64,000 nt of DNA from Closterium sp. Naga37s-1 (lineage: Eukaryota; Streptophyta; Zygnematophyceae; Desmidiales; Closteriaceae). How positions within the stretch are numbered: the first letter of the stretch is position 1; each line of letters starts with the position of its first letter. The stretch spans positions 67,001-131,000 of the forward strand of contig CANJKZ010000430.1 in assembly GCA_947471745.1 (NCBI GenBank), read 5' to 3'. A model generated the notes under the pieces. That model did no database searches. It saw only the letters and a list, made by a program, of their open reading frames with translations, and had not been told where the DNA came from. Below are positions 44,890-56,700 of the stretch, piece by piece. Made by a program: the position numbers and the translations under genes.

Positions 44890-45026
44890 GAAGGTGCCAT
44901 GTAAGTTGTGTGGTACTGGAGTGTCAGAAACTCAAGTTGTGATTGACTATTGTGGGTTGGGGTACATGAACCTAACCCTAACTGCTGTACCCTATTTGAC
45001 ATGCATCAATGCTACATCATTTGACA
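44890..45026 (-). repeat. 3' LTR of element E
   Basis: On the minus strand it starts TGTCAAATGATG directly after a polypurine tract (45027-45050, TATGGGGGTG). It contains AGGGTACAGCAGTTAGGG, like the core of other LTRs. The left border is estimated from LTR lengths of about 130 bp. Confidence 0.65.
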
Positions 45027-45319
45027 CACCCCCATAGCCTAAGTGAGGGGTGTCAAGCAAAACCAAAACCGTACAGTCACAAGACCAGTCACAAAGAAAC
45101 AAAGCTCATGGTGGATCACAACGTCACCACACAGTCCGAGCACAAGCAACAGAGCCACAAGGCCAGTCCAAGAGTTCATAGAGGTATATGCAAAGTGTAC
45201 AACAAAACAAGCAAAGTCTACACAAGACGAGAACCTGTGTCAACGAGACCTAATTGCACACAACACCTGTGGTGGACACAAGGCGGAAGAGCCTTGGTGA
45301 AGATGCCTGCAGTGTTGGC
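45027..45319 (-). pseudogene. element E: end of pol and 3' non-coding region
   Basis: Minus-strand RNase H tail ANTAGIFTKALP, ending with a stop at 45218-45220, then non-coding sequence to the polypurine tract. It is cut on its 5' side by insertion of element D. The frame continues across D at 52197-52220 (LDFVESEANTAG) and across G at 53787. Confidence 0.85.
45315..45319. repeat. 5-bp target site duplication of element D (left)
   Basis: TTGGC here is repeated at 52192-52196 on the other side of D; removing D and one copy restores the element E reading frame. Confidence 0.9.
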
Positions 45320-45454
45320 TATCAAAGATATGCATATGTTATATTTGTGGGTAGGCTGTAGTGGGGTAGATACTGTGGGGTACAACCCCTTAGGGTTTTC
45401 TCCTTGTACCAATTTCTCTCGATAGTCAAATTCACTCATGCCTAGATTCTAAGA
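45320..45454 (+). repeat. 5' LTR of element D
   Basis: It begins TATCAAAG (the 3' copy begins TGTCAAAG, so the terminal G is mutated) and ends CTAAGA directly before the PBS. It contains TAGGCTGTAGTGGGG and the palindrome-like GGGGTACAACCCC. Confidence 0.92.
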
Positions 45455-45499
45455 TGGTATCTAGAGCCTAGAGGTCTTTAGGACCTAAGATTAGGGCCC
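45455..45499 (+). promoter_or_regulatory. primer-binding site, hairpin and GGGCCC block of element D
   Basis: TGGTATCTAGAGCC resembles the initiator-Met tRNA 3' end complement used by plant copia elements. Then come the stem AGGTC/GACCT with loop TTTAG (45472-45486) and TTAGGGCCCACC with its palindrome at 45494-45499. Confidence 0.75.
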
Positions 45500-46030
45500 A
45501 CCCGTTACCACGTTACCTCACTTGCCTGCCTGCCTTGCCTACTGCCCGCGCGCGCCTCGGCTGCACGCGCGCGGCTTCTTTTTTTTTTTCCCGCGCGCGC
45601 CACTTAAGCAGCCCGCGCGCGGCCCGTTTAGGCCCGTTTAGGCCCGTTTAGGCCCGTTTTCGGCCCGCGCGCGCCACGTCAGCCGCCCGCGCAGCCTGCC
45701 GCCGGCCCCGCGCGTCGCCTCCTCCGGTGTGCAGCCCGCGCGCAGCCTGCTTAGGCCCCGCCGCGCGCAGCCCGTCGCCATGCGCAGCCAGAAGCCGCGC
45801 GCAGCCCACAGCCGCGCGCAGCCCGTCACCACGCGCAGCCAGCAGCCACACGCAGCCCACAGCCACGCGCAGCTCTTAGCCACGCGTGCCCTGCCAGTGT
45901 GCCGCCCGTGAGCCGCGCGCCTGCCTGTCTTAACCTGCCTGGAGAGCCTGCCTTGAGTGCCTGCCTGACAAGAGCGCCTGCCTGCCTTGAGTGCCTGCCT
46001 GCCTTGAGTTGCCTTGCCTGCACTGCTACT
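45500..46030 (+). other. GC-rich leader of element D
   Basis: About 530 bp rich in CCGCGCGCAGCC units, with the repeat GGCCCGTTTA present four times near 45625-45660, then TGCCTGCCTTGAG units up to the gag ATG. No protein is assigned. Confidence 0.7.
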
Positions 46031-49000
46031 ATGGCGACGCTTAATGTGCTCGAGTTCGATCCTGACGGTCGCCCAGTAGAGTTTCCCACCTGGCTTGACG
46101 ACCTGCAACTGTTCCTTCTGACTGATGCCAAGGACGGTGTTTCCCTGTTCGATTACGTGTCTGGCACTGCCGTTGCTCCTGCTGACACTGAGACTGCTCT
46201 AGCCCGCTCCCAGTGGCAGACCCGCGATGCTGCTGCGCGCCTAGCTATTCGCAACCATCTGCCGATCACAGAGCGAGCGCATTTTAGCCAGCACAAGACT
46301 GCCAAGGCACTGTACGAAGCTGTAGTTGCCCGCTACTCTTCCCCGGCCACTGCAGCCCTCGGTCGACTTATGCTACCCTACCTGTTCCCCGACCTGTCCT
46401 CGTTTACCACCGCTGAGGACCTCATCTCTCACCTACGCGCTAGTGACACTCGCCTTCGTGCCGCCCTTCCAGCCGAGTTCCTCGCAGAGAACCACCCCCC
46501 GATGTACTTTACTCTCTACTTCCTCATCACCCGCCTCCCTGACACTCTTCGCTCAGTCAGGGATCACTTCCTCGCCCTTGACCCCCATTCTCTCACTGTC
46601 GACGACCTCGAGAAGCACCTCCTAGCAGCCGAGAAGAACATTCTAGCTGTAGGTGCTGCTCGTGGTACTCCCCGCACTCCCCTCTTTGAGGGGTGCTCCC
46701 CCTCCCCTCTTACCTCCTCCTACGCCTCCGCAGCTGCTGCTGTCGACCTCCTCGGTGCTGAGCAGGTCGCAGCTGCTTCCGCTCCTAGTGGGAAGCGCAG
46801 CGGCTCCAAGGGAGGCAAGGGTGGCAGGGGTGGCGGACGTGGCGGTGGAGGGGGCGGTGGTGGAGGCGGCGGGGGAGGTGGAGGTGGTGGGGGTGGTCGT
46901 GGGGGTGGAGGTGGTAGTGGGGGCGGTGGTGGTGCCGGGAGCGGTGGCGGCGGCGGTGGTGGCGGAGGGGGGAGTGGTGGTGGCAGCGGTGGTGGGGGCT
47001 TGGGTGACACCCGTGGTGGCCAGGGGCAGCAGCAGCAGCAGCGTCAGCGCCAGACCCCCACTTCCCAGCAGCTTCTTGACTGGTATGCCGGGCGTGGGGC
47101 GTCTGGGGGTCCTGGTCGCTGCCCCTATATCATTCGCACAGGTCCCCGCACTGGTCGCCAGTGCACAGGGTTTCACACTGAGTACCGCTGTTTTGCTCGA
47201 CTTAGCGACGCCTGGCGCGTCAAGTTTCCTGATGATACTGAGTTCCCCAACTGGGCAGACCTGCTTAGGCGTGATGTACCTATCTTTGATCTTGACTATG
47301 AGGCTATTCTTGCTGCCATGTATGCATTGACTGTTAGTGCTGAGGGTGACTGCTACTTGTGTGTGCCGCCTGACCCAGGTATATTCCCAGGTATAGCGCC
47401 TGTGGCACTAGGTGCTTGTGAGTCTGCTCCCCCTGGTACTGCGTCCGCACAGGCCTTGCACACCTTCACACTTGACTCTGGTGCTTCCCGCTGTTTCTTT
47501 CGCGACAGCACCACAGTCACTCCCCTCCCTGCACCTGTTCCTGTCCCACTAGCTGACCCCTCTGGGGGCCCAGTGCTTGCACGGTCTTCCACTGTGCTTC
47601 CGTGTCCGGCGGTCCCGTCTGGTGAGCTGTCTGGTCTCCACCTCCCCTCGTTCTCTACGAACTTGGTGAGCAACGCAGTCCTTCAGGATCATTGGGTTGA
47701 CACCTTTACTCCTGGAGGGCAGCGTGTGGCGATCTGCACGTGCTCTCGGACCGGCCGCCACCTGGCCACATTCACACGTGCGCCTGGGTCCAGTCTGTAC
47801 ACCCTCACCACTGCGTCACGCTACACCCCTTTGTCCCCCCAGCTGTACGCGTCTGCTCAGGTAGCTACCCAGTGTGAGTGTCGCCGCCTGTCACACGACA
47901 CTCTCCTGTGGCACCAACGCCTTGGTCACCCCTCCCTGCCTCGCCTTCGTAGCATGCACTCTCGCTACCTGGTCTCTGGCCTTCCCGAGTCTCTGCCTGC
48001 CCTCCCTCCCTCGCCTGCGCTGCCCTGCATTCCTTGCGTCGAGGGGCGGCAGCGCGCCGCTCCTCACTCCTCCTCGTTCCCTCCCACAGAGGCTCCCCTG
48101 CAGACTCTCCACATGGACGTGTGGGGCCCAGCCCGCGTCCGTGGACAGGGCCACGAGCGGTACTTCCTGCTGGTCGTCGACGACTACACGCGTTACACCA
48201 CGGTCTTCCCCTTGCGCAGCAAGGGGGAGGTCCCTGATGTTTTGATCCCCTGGATCCGCGCTGTTCGTCTCCAGCTCCGCGAGCGGTTCCATTCGGACTT
48301 TCCTGTCCTGCGTCTGCACTCTGACAGGGGTGGTGAGTTCTCCTCAGACCTCTTGGCAGCCTTCTGTGCGGAGCACGGCATCCGCCAGACGTTCACGCTT
48401 CCGGCCTCTCCGCAGCAGAATGGGGTTGCTGAGCGCCGCATTGGCTTAGTCATGGAGGTCGCTCGTACCTCCATGATCCATGCGGCTGCCCCCCATTTTC
48501 TGTGGCCGTTTGCGGTCCGGTACGCCGCGCATCAGCTCAACCTCTGGCCCCGTGTCTCCTTGCCGGAGACCTCGCCCACACTGCTGTGGACGGGGAAGGT
48601 TGGCGATGCGTCGCGTTTCCGGGTCTGGGGTGCTCGTGCCTTTGTCCGTGATACCACCGCGGACAAGCTCTCCGCTCGCGCCACCCCCTGCGTCTTCCTT
48701 GGCTTTGTCCCTGACGCGCCTGACTGGCAGTTTTACGACCCAGCCTCGCGCCGTGTCTTTCCGTCTCAGGACGTCACCTTTGACGAGTCCGTCCCCTTTT
48801 ACCGTCTCTTTCCCTACCGCACTGCCCCTCGCCCCCCACCGCCGCTCTTTCTCGCCCCAGGTCCTCCCCATGTAGACCCCCTCCCCGCGCCAGGTCCCGC
48901 TCCTTCAGGTGTTTCTCAGGTAGACCCTCCCGTGCCTGCGCGTGTTGAGGTCACTGGTGACTCAGGTCCTGCTGGGGGTGGTGCTGTCTTTGGGGGTGCT

Positions 49001-51827
49001 GGGCCTGGGGGTGTGGAGCGTGGGGGTGCTGAGCCTGGGGGTGCGGAGCTTGGGGGTACTGAGCCTGGGGGTGCGGAGCCTGCGCGTGAGGAGCCTGGAG
49101 GTCCTGAGCCCGAGCGTGAGGAGCCTGGTGGTACTGAGTCTGGGGGTGAGACGCCTGAGGGTTCTAAGTCTTCTGCTGCGCGGTCTCCTTGGAGTAGCCG
49201 CCTTCGTCCGCGTGTGCCTCTCACCTTCCAGCAGCTGCACGACTGGTACGGTCGCCGTCAGGGTCGAGCTTCTGGAGCTCGGGGCTCTACTGCTGGAGGT
49301 ACTTCTGCTGACGTCACTGGAGCTAGGAGTGGTACTGGTCCCGGAGGTGCTCGTACTGGAGGTACTGGAGCTGCTGGGGCTGGAGGTGCTGCTGAGCCTG
49401 AGGGTGCTACTACTGGAGACCCTGGGTCTGGGGGTGCTGCTGCTGGAGTCACTGAGGCTGGAGACCCTGGGACTGGAGGTGCCGGTTCTGGGGGTGCTGC
49501 TGTTGGTGGAGCTGGTCCTGGAGGAGCTGACACTGAGGGTTCTGGGGCTGCTGGAGGTGCTGGAGCTGCTGGGGGTACTGGAGCTGCTGGTGCTGGTGTC
49601 ACTGCACAGCCGCGCCTGTTCTTTGCTCCACCGTCTCCGTCGTCTCAGCCACCGCCTGACTCTGTGCTTCGCCAGGTTCTTAGTCTCCCTTCGTCTACTG
49701 GTCTTCCGTTACAGCCTGGCTCACCGCTGCCTGCTCCTTCTCCTTACACTGAGCAGACAGGGGGTCTTACTGAGCGTCGTGCGCCTGCGTCGCGTCCTGT
49801 CTCGCCTGTCCGTTCTGGTCGTCGTGTTCCTCGTCCGCGTCAGTCGGCTGTCCCCGACACCCACCTCGTAGTCCGTCGTCCTTCCTCTCCTCCGCAGCGT
49901 GGTCCTCTGCCGTCTCCTCCTGCGTCTTCTCTGCCTGTTGTTCCGGACCCTGAGTCTGACCGGTTTCGTGCTGAGCACCCTACTGTCACGCGTCTGCTAG
50001 CCACTGTTGTCACTGACCGTCGTTCGAGTCTGCTGCTGCGTCTGCCTTTGTCGCTGAGCTGGTTGACTTTGCTGCTGCCTGTCGTCTAGACTACGCTGCT
50101 AGTCTTGTTGCTCAGTCTGAGTCTGTCTGTCCTCCGTCCGTCGGGGGTGAGTGTGCTCTTGGCACGGACGTCCTTGAGGGCAGACAGGAGGACCTTGAGT
50201 GTCTTGCGGCCGCTGCACCTCATCTCGTGGCCATGCTGCTTGCCCCTGAGGGAGACCCGGATGCACCAGACATCCCGACCCCGCGCTCTTACGCTGAGGC
50301 GATCGCGGGTGAGTACTCCTCTCAGTGGCAGACAGCCATGGACGCAGAGATGGCATCCTGGAAGTCCACATGCACCTACGTTGACGAGGTTCCCCCTCCT
50401 GGGGCGAACATCGTCGACGGTATGTGGATTTTCAGGGTGAAGCGGCCGCCAGGTTCTCCGTCTGTCTTCAAGGCTCGTTACGTTGCTCGAGGCTTCAGTC
50501 AGCGGGAGGGAGTTGACTTCTTCCAGACTTTCTCCCCCACCCCGAAGATGACCACTCTTCGGGTGTTGCTGCACGTTGCCGCTCAGCGTGACTACGAGCT
50601 TCACTCCCTTGACTTCAGCACAGCTTTCTTACAGGGCAGCCTGCACGAGGAGATCTGGCTGCGCCGCCCACCTGGCTTCACTGGGTCGTTCCCTCCTGGT
50701 ACCCAGTGGAGCCTCCGGCGGCCGGTCTACGGTCTCCGCCAGGCGCCACGTGAGTGGCACGACACACTGAGGACGACACTTGCGGCTCTTGGGTTTGCTC
50801 CTTCGACTGCTGACCCGACACTTTGCTGCCGCCGTTCTACATCCTCGTGTACGTCGACGACTTGGTCTTTGCCACTGCTGACACGGAGGCTCTCGCCCTG
50901 GTGAAGTCGGAGCTGCAGAAGAGACACACGTGCACAGACCTGGGTGAGCTGCGCAGTTACCTTGGCTTGCAGATCACCCGGGACAGAGCACGCCGCACCA
51001 TCACTCTGACTCAGTCACACATGGTGCAGCAGGTCCTTCAGCGCTTCGGCTTCACCTGGTCCTCGGCACAGGCCAGTCCTCTGGCTACAGGTCACTCGCT
51101 CTCAGCTCCACCTTCGGACGAGTCCGTAGAGCCGAGTGGTCCTTACCCAGAGCTAGTTGGCTGCCTCATGTACCTGATGACCTGCACTCGTCCTGACCTT
51201 GCGTACCCTCTTGGCCTTCTGGCTCGCTACGTGGCTCCTGGTCGGCACCGAAAGGTGCACATGGATGCTGCTAAGAGGGTACTACGCTACTTGTGCAGTA
51301 CATCGGGCATGGGGCTCGTGCTTGGAGGACGGGGCGACGTTGTCCTCACTGGTCACTCGGACGCTTCTTGGGTTGACGACCAGGCTACGCAGCGGTCGTC
51401 ACAGGGTTACACCTTCAGTCTTGGCTCTGGCTCTGTTTCTTGGCTGTCTACGCGCTCGTCTTCTGTTCTCAGCTCCAGTTGTGAGGCTGAGATCTACGCC
51501 ACAGCCATGGCTGCACAGGAGTTACGCTGGCTCACCTACCTGCTGACCGACTTGGGAGAGATGCCTCGTTCTCCTCCAGTTCTGTACGTCGACAACAAGG
51601 CAGCCATTGCCTTGTGCCAGGAGCACAGACTGGAGCACAGAACGAAGCACATCGCTCTGCGTTACTTCCTGGCTCGAGAGTTGCAGCAGCGGGGTCAGCT
51701 TCGTCTTGCTCACGTGGCCACTCGGGCCAACACTGCTGATATATTCACCAAGGCACTTCCGTCTGGTGATCATCAGCGCTTTTGTACTTTGTTGGGCCTT
51801 GTGCCTACGTTTCCACACTTGCTGTAG
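46031..51827 (+). pseudogene. copia gag-pol of element D with two frameshifts
   Basis: The start ATG at 46031 (MATLNVLEFDPDGRP) is shared with C. Order: gag capsid-like region; poly-Gly tract (about 46830-47010); zinc-binding variant CPYIIRTGPRTGRQC-TGF-H-TEYR-C; protease LDSGASRCFF near 47470; integrase with HQRLGHPSL, CIPC, DVWGPAR, HSDRGGEFSS and NGVAERRIG; a Gly/Ala/Glu-rich linker; RT with YVDDLVFATAD near 50855; and RNase H ending NTADIFTKALPSG. Stop TAG is at 51825-51827. Lesions: loss of about 1 nt near 50020, and a 19-nt deletion near 50818 flanked by CCG, removing codons before the RT YVDD strand. Otherwise intact. Confidence 0.93.
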
Positions 51828-52033
51828 ACTCTGCTTGTACTCTGATCTATATATATATACCTGCATGCTTGCTCTTGCTAGGTAGAGATCACTGTACTGT
51901 TCTTGTTGCATATATACCTCTGCATGTGAACTGGCCTTGTGGCCTGTTGATTGTGCTCAGTGTGTGTGGTGACGTTGTGATCCATCCTGAGCTTGCTTTG
52001 CTTTTCTTGACTGGTCTTGTGACCTCTTGCTCT

Positions 52034-52056
52034 CCCCCACTTTGCCTATGGGGGTG
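52034..52056 (+). other. polypurine tract region of element D
   Basis: CCCCCACTTTGCC then TATGGGGGTG immediately before the 3' LTR. The C-rich half can pair with the G run or with TAGGCTGTAGTGGGG in the LTR (52089-52103). Confidence 0.75.
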
Positions 52057-52191
52057 TGTCAAAGATATGCATATGTTATATTTGTGGGTAGGCTGTAGTG
52101 GGGTAGATACTGTGGGGTATAACCCCTTAGGGTTTTCTCCTTGTACCAATTTCTCTCGATAGTCAACTTCACTCATGCCTAGATTCTAAGA
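52057..52191 (+). repeat. 3' LTR of element D
   Basis: 135 bp, TGTCAAAG...CTAAGA; three mismatches to the 5' copy. Followed by the duplication TTGGC. Confidence 0.95.
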
Positions 52192-52196
52192 TTGGC

Positions 52197-52220
52197 CTCG
52201 GACTCCACAAAGTCCAAGCG
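52197..52220 (-). pseudogene. element E pol sliver between D and G
   Basis: 24 bp translating on the minus strand as RLDFVESE, continuing into ANTAG across element D. It proves that D and G were both inserted into the same copia gene a few codons apart. Confidence 0.8.
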
Positions 52221-52459
52221 TGTTGTGATAAGGAGTTAAGGCTAGGAGCAATAGCTAGGCTTAGGAGAGACTAGATCGAGTGGCATGGCGAGAGTTACGG
52301 GAAGGAGAAGGGAGCGTTGAGAATGGAGGGTATTCACTATAGGAAAACAGACACATATAGGAGAAAGCAGGGGAGGTGCACCACCAAAACAAGAAGCATA
52401 TAGCTACACTAGGATCTACTGTAGGAAGGTATATAAATGTATACAAATACATTTCAACA
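52221..52459 (-). repeat. 3' LTR of element G
   Basis: 239 bp, TGTTGAAATG...TCACAACA on the minus strand; unlike the copia LTRs A-F in sequence. Confidence 0.9.
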
Positions 52460-53515
52460 TACCCCCTAGCTGCCTACAGCGAGAACCATGTGCAACAGCA
52501 CCCCCTGAAGGGGTACACGAAGGGTAGAGAGTGCGAGAGAGGAGAGGAGGAGGTGGGCGGCGGCTGAAGCTGCTAGCACACTGGCGACTGGAGCAACTGG
52601 CTCTCGGGCTACTGGGGTAACGGGCTCGTACGCCTAGAGCATTCCACTCGTACGGCTATAGCAACTGACCCACGGGCGACTGGAGCAACGGGCTCACTGG
52701 CGACTGGCGCTGCTGGCTTCACGATGGCCACCCCCCCCTCCAACCTCTCTAACCTCTCCCTACAACGGCGGAGGCGGCTGGAGGAGAGAACGGATAGGAG
52801 GGAGGACTGGAGGAGAGGAGAGGAGAGGCGGCTGGAGGAAAGGAGAGGCGGCTGGAGGAGAGGAGAGGCGGCTGGAGGAGACAAGGAGAGAGGAGGAGAG
52901 GAAGTGCAGCGGAAGGAGGAGGAGAAGGGGGGGCGGCTGCCTTCAAATACCCGCCCCCCCCACACCCTCCCCCCCCCCAACGCGGCACGCACTGCAGATG
53001 CACGGGCAGCGATGAGGAGGAGGATTAGGGAGGGGCGGGATGGTTCAAGGGGGCTTACGTACCCCCGTAGCCGCGGGTGCGAGCCCTGCCACCTCCCCCC
53101 CGCAACGTCCACCGTAGAAGAGAGCGGCGGCAGGTGCGGAGGCGGGGAGCGGGGTGGCGATGGCGGGGGCGCTGGCGGCCGCTTCTGGCGCTGGCGCTCG
53201 CGACCGGCGTTGGCGCATGTTGCTGGCGCTGACGCTGGCGCTGGCGCTCGCGCTCGCGAAAGTCGCTAGCGCTGGCGCACGTCGCTGGCGCACGTCGCTG
53301 GCGCTCGCGCTGGCGTCCGCGACGGTCGGAGGCGCTGGTGCTGGCGTCCGCGACCAGCGGCGGGGCGACGCGACAGCGCGCGGGACGGGGCGACCAGCGC
53401 GTGGGGCGGGTAGCGCGGGGCGAGCAGCGCGGGGCAGGCAACGGGCGAGCGCCTCGAAGGGCGCTGCGTCGGTCGCCATGGCAACGATGGCAGCCATGGC
53501 GAATGAAAAGTGACA

Positions 53516-53547
53516 AGGTCCTTAAGAACGGACCTGCTCTAATACCA
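53516..53547 (-). promoter_or_regulatory. PBS and hairpin of element G
   Basis: On the minus strand TGGTATTAGAGC (PBS, 53536-53547) is followed at once by the stem AGGTCC/GGACCT with an 8-nt loop (53516-53535). The GGGCCC block of the copia elements is absent. Confidence 0.7.
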
Positions 53548-53786
53548 TGTTGTGATAAGGAGTTAAGGCTAGGAGCAATAGCTAGGCTTAGGAGAGACTA
53601 GATCGAGTGGCATGGCGAGAGTTACGGGAAGGAGAAGGGAGAGTTGAGAATGGAGGGGATTCACTATAGGAAAACAGAAACATATAGGAGAAAGCAGGGG
53701 AGGTGCACCACCAAAACAAGAAGCAAATAGCTACACTAGGATCTACTGTAGGCAGGTATATAAATGTATACAAATACATTTCAACA
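53548..53786 (-). repeat. 5' LTR of element G
   Basis: 239 bp, five substitutions from the other LTR; it lies directly upstream of the PBS on the minus strand. Confidence 0.9.
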
Positions 53787-56700
53787 AGGCGAGCCTGTCC
53801 ACGCCTCTGCAGCTCTCGCAGAAGAAAGTACCTGATGTTGATGTGCTCCGCTCTGCTCTCCAGTCGAGGCTCTCGACAGAGGAGAATCGTAGCCTTGTTG
53901 TCAGTAAACAAGGTCGGTGCAGAGCTCGGCCGCTCACCAAGGTCTGTGAGCAAGAAGGTCAAGCAGCGCAGCTCCTGTGCAGCCATGGCTCCAGCGTGGA
54001 TCTCAGCCTCAGCAGTAGAGGTCGAGACAGAGGAGGAACGAGTGGACCTCCACGAAACATCTCCAGAGCCCAGGCTGAAGCAAAACCCCTGAGTAGACCT
54101 GTGAGTCTCGGCGTCGTCAGCGTAAGAAGAGTCACAGTGACCAGTAAGTACGACAGGTTGTGTCCCTCCAAGTACCAGCCCCACGCCTGATATCGTCGCT
54201 AGGTACTTCGCCACCCTCACAGCAGCTGTCCAGTGAACATGACGGTGTCTCCCTGGCGCAACAAAGTGAGCAAGGATGCTGAGAGGGAAGGCGAGGTCTG
54301 GGCGAGTACAAGTCATCAGGTACATGAGGCAGCCCACAAGCTCTGCGTAAGGACCACTAGGCTCAAACGGCTCGTCAGGAAAGGGACCAGTGAGTCTGTG
54401 GTCAATGGCAAGAGGTGTGCGCTGTACTGTGGAGTGCTGAAGCTCGAACCGCTGAAGGACCTGCTGCATCATGTGTGACTGTGAGAGTGTAATGGTGCGA
54501 GCGACTCTGTCCCTGGTGATCTGCAGGCCTAGGTAGTGGCGCAGCTCACCAAGTTCAGTGCACGTGTGTCTCTTCTGCAGTTCGGACTTCACGTCAGCCA
54601 AAGCATCCCTGTCAGCAGTGGCGAAAACCAGGTCGTCGACGTAGACCAGTACAAAGAACGGTGTAGAGCCACGACGAACGAACAGCGACGGGTCTGCAAA
54701 AGACGGCTGGAAACCGAGGTCAGACAGGGTAGAGCGAAGGGTGTCGTGCCACTCACGAGGCGCCTGACGGAGACCGTAGACCGGTCGCCTCAGCCTCCAC
54801 TGGGTCCCAGGAGGGAAAGTGCCAGTGAAGGCAGAGGGACGACGCAGCCAGACCTCCTCGTATAGGCTACCCTGAAGGAAGGCAGTGCAGAAGTCGAGAG
54901 AGTGTAACTCGTAGTATCTCTGTGCTGCTACGTGCAGTAACACCCGAAGAGTGGTCATCTTCGGGGTAGCGCGAAGGTCTGAAAGAAGTCAACTCCCTCG
55001 CGCTGACTGAAACCTCTAGCCACATAGCGCGCCTTGAAGACCGGAGGAGATCCCGGTGGCCGCTTCACCCTGAAGATCCACATGCCATCGACTACGTTCG
55101 CCCCAGGGGGGGGAACCTCGTCGACGTAGGTGCCTGTGGATCTGTAGGAGGCCATCTCTGAGTCCATGGCGGCTCTCCACTGAGAGGCCCAAGGCCCTGA
55201 CACTGCCTCAGCGTAAGTGCGAGGAGTCGGTATGTCAAGGGCGTCGGGGTCTCCCTCAGGGGCGAGCAGCATGAGACAGAGATGAGGGGAAGCTGCTGCT
55301 AGAAACTCCAGCTCAAACTGCCTGTCCTCTAGGGCGTCACAGCCAAGGGCTGACTCACCCCCGACGGCCAAAGGACTGGTAGGAGGAGGAGCCACGAGAC
55401 AAGTGGCGTAGTCAAGGCGGCGAGTAGCGGCGAACTCAGTGACAGCGGCAGTAAGGGCGGAGACAGAGGACAGAGAGGCACGAGGGTCCGTAACAAGATA
55501 GGCGAGAACACGAGAGAGAGTAGGACGATACGTGCGGTAGTAGTCAGTGACAGGAGTAGAGAGGGAAGCAGTGAGGGCCGACTCAGGAGGAGAAGGAAGC
55601 ACAGACGGAGACGAACGTGGCGGACTAGGACGGAACAGGAGAGTACGAAGGTCAGTGAGAGGGACAGGAGACGAGGGACGAGCACGAGGAGAGCGAGAAG
55701 CCCAAGTGTGAGAAAGAGGAGGGGACAACGGAGGCTGAGAACGGGGGAAAACAGCTGGGGTGGAGTCAGGAGGAGGAAACGTGGGACCGTAGACAGGAGG
55801 AGAGGGGGAGGAGGGAGGAGAGGGAGAGGGGAGACCGAGGGTCCGAAGGCCAGAGACAGGAGGCGGAGGTGGCGGCTGCTGCTGCTCCTGCTGCGGCGGC
55901 TGCTGCTGCTGCTCCTGCCGCGGCGGCTGCTGCTGCCGCTGCTCCTGCCGCTGCTCCTGCTGTGGCTGCTGCTGCGCCTGCTGCTGGTGCTGCCGCTCCT
56001 CCAGCTGCTGTAGCTCCAGCTGCTGCCGCTCCAACTCCAGCTCCTCTCGCTCCAACTCCAGCTGCTCCTCACGTGCACGGCGAAGACGGGTCTGGTGCCG
56101 GGTCGGGTAGGGGTGGGGGGGAGGAGTAGTGTCCGGGGAGGTGGTAGCCCCAGGACCACTCTCCAAAGTACCAGTCGCACCACCCTCAGAGCCATCACCA
56201 CCAGCAGCAACGCGGCCAGTCCTAGCCTCTCCAGGTCCAGCAGAGGGCGCACCCGCACCCCCAGTCGTAGCACCCCCAGGGACAGCTCGACTAACACCAG
56301 CTCCTCGAAGACTAGAACCTCCTGCAGACCCGGGCTCAGCTCCAAATCCAGCACCCCCAGCACCAGAACCTCGTGCAGGCACACTCTCAGCTCCAACGCC
56401 AACACCTCCAGAGGTAGCACCTCCAAGGTCCGCACTACGGACACCAGCACCCTCACGGTCTGCAGCAGTCTCCGGAGGAAGTGCTGACGGCTTCTGCGGT
56501 GATTGTGAGGAGGACTGCGGAGAAGGGGACGAGACCTGAGGGGCTACCGAGGGGGGGGGGGGGGGGGTAGCGTGTGACACACCTGACGGGGCTGGACCAG
56601 GGGGGGGAGGCTGTACCTGAGGATCCGGAGGGGGAGTGGGAGTCAGGAAGACAGGGGGAGGAGGAACCGGGAGACCTCGACAGGGGTACTGGATGTAGTA

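Larger units (their letters stand above)
45320..52191 (+). mobile_element. full-length Ty1/copia element D (6.87 kb)
   Basis: 135-bp LTRs at both ends (45320-45454 and 52057-52191) differ at 3 positions, and perfect TTGGC duplications flank it. Between them lie the PBS, a GC-rich leader, gag-pol and a polypurine tract. It is inserted in element E in the opposite orientation. It is recent by LTR similarity but carries two frameshifts. Confidence 0.95.
52221..53786 (-). mobile_element. non-autonomous LTR element G (1.57 kb, TRIM/LARD-like)
   Basis: Two 239-bp LTRs (52221-52459 and 53548-53786, five mismatches) with TG...CA ends on the minus strand. The 5' LTR is the right one, followed by a tRNA-type PBS. 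A purine-rich tract (AGCTAGGGGGTA) precedes the left LTR. The interior (about 1.09 kb) has no gag or pol, only GC-rich Ala/Arg low-complexity frames and a GGCTGGAGGAGAGG minisatellite. The flanks AAGCG (52216-52220) and AGGCG (53787-53791) look like a one-base-diverged 5-bp duplication. It must rely on proteins from other elements. Confidence 0.88.

Noticed and set aside
52261-52452. Minus frame MYLYTFIYLPTVDPSVAI, present twice
   Set aside because: Lies wholly in the LTR of element G and recurs only because both LTRs carry it.
52609-53112. Ser/Leu-rich frame inside element G
   Set aside because: Low complexity, overlaps frames on the other strand, no gag or pol motif.
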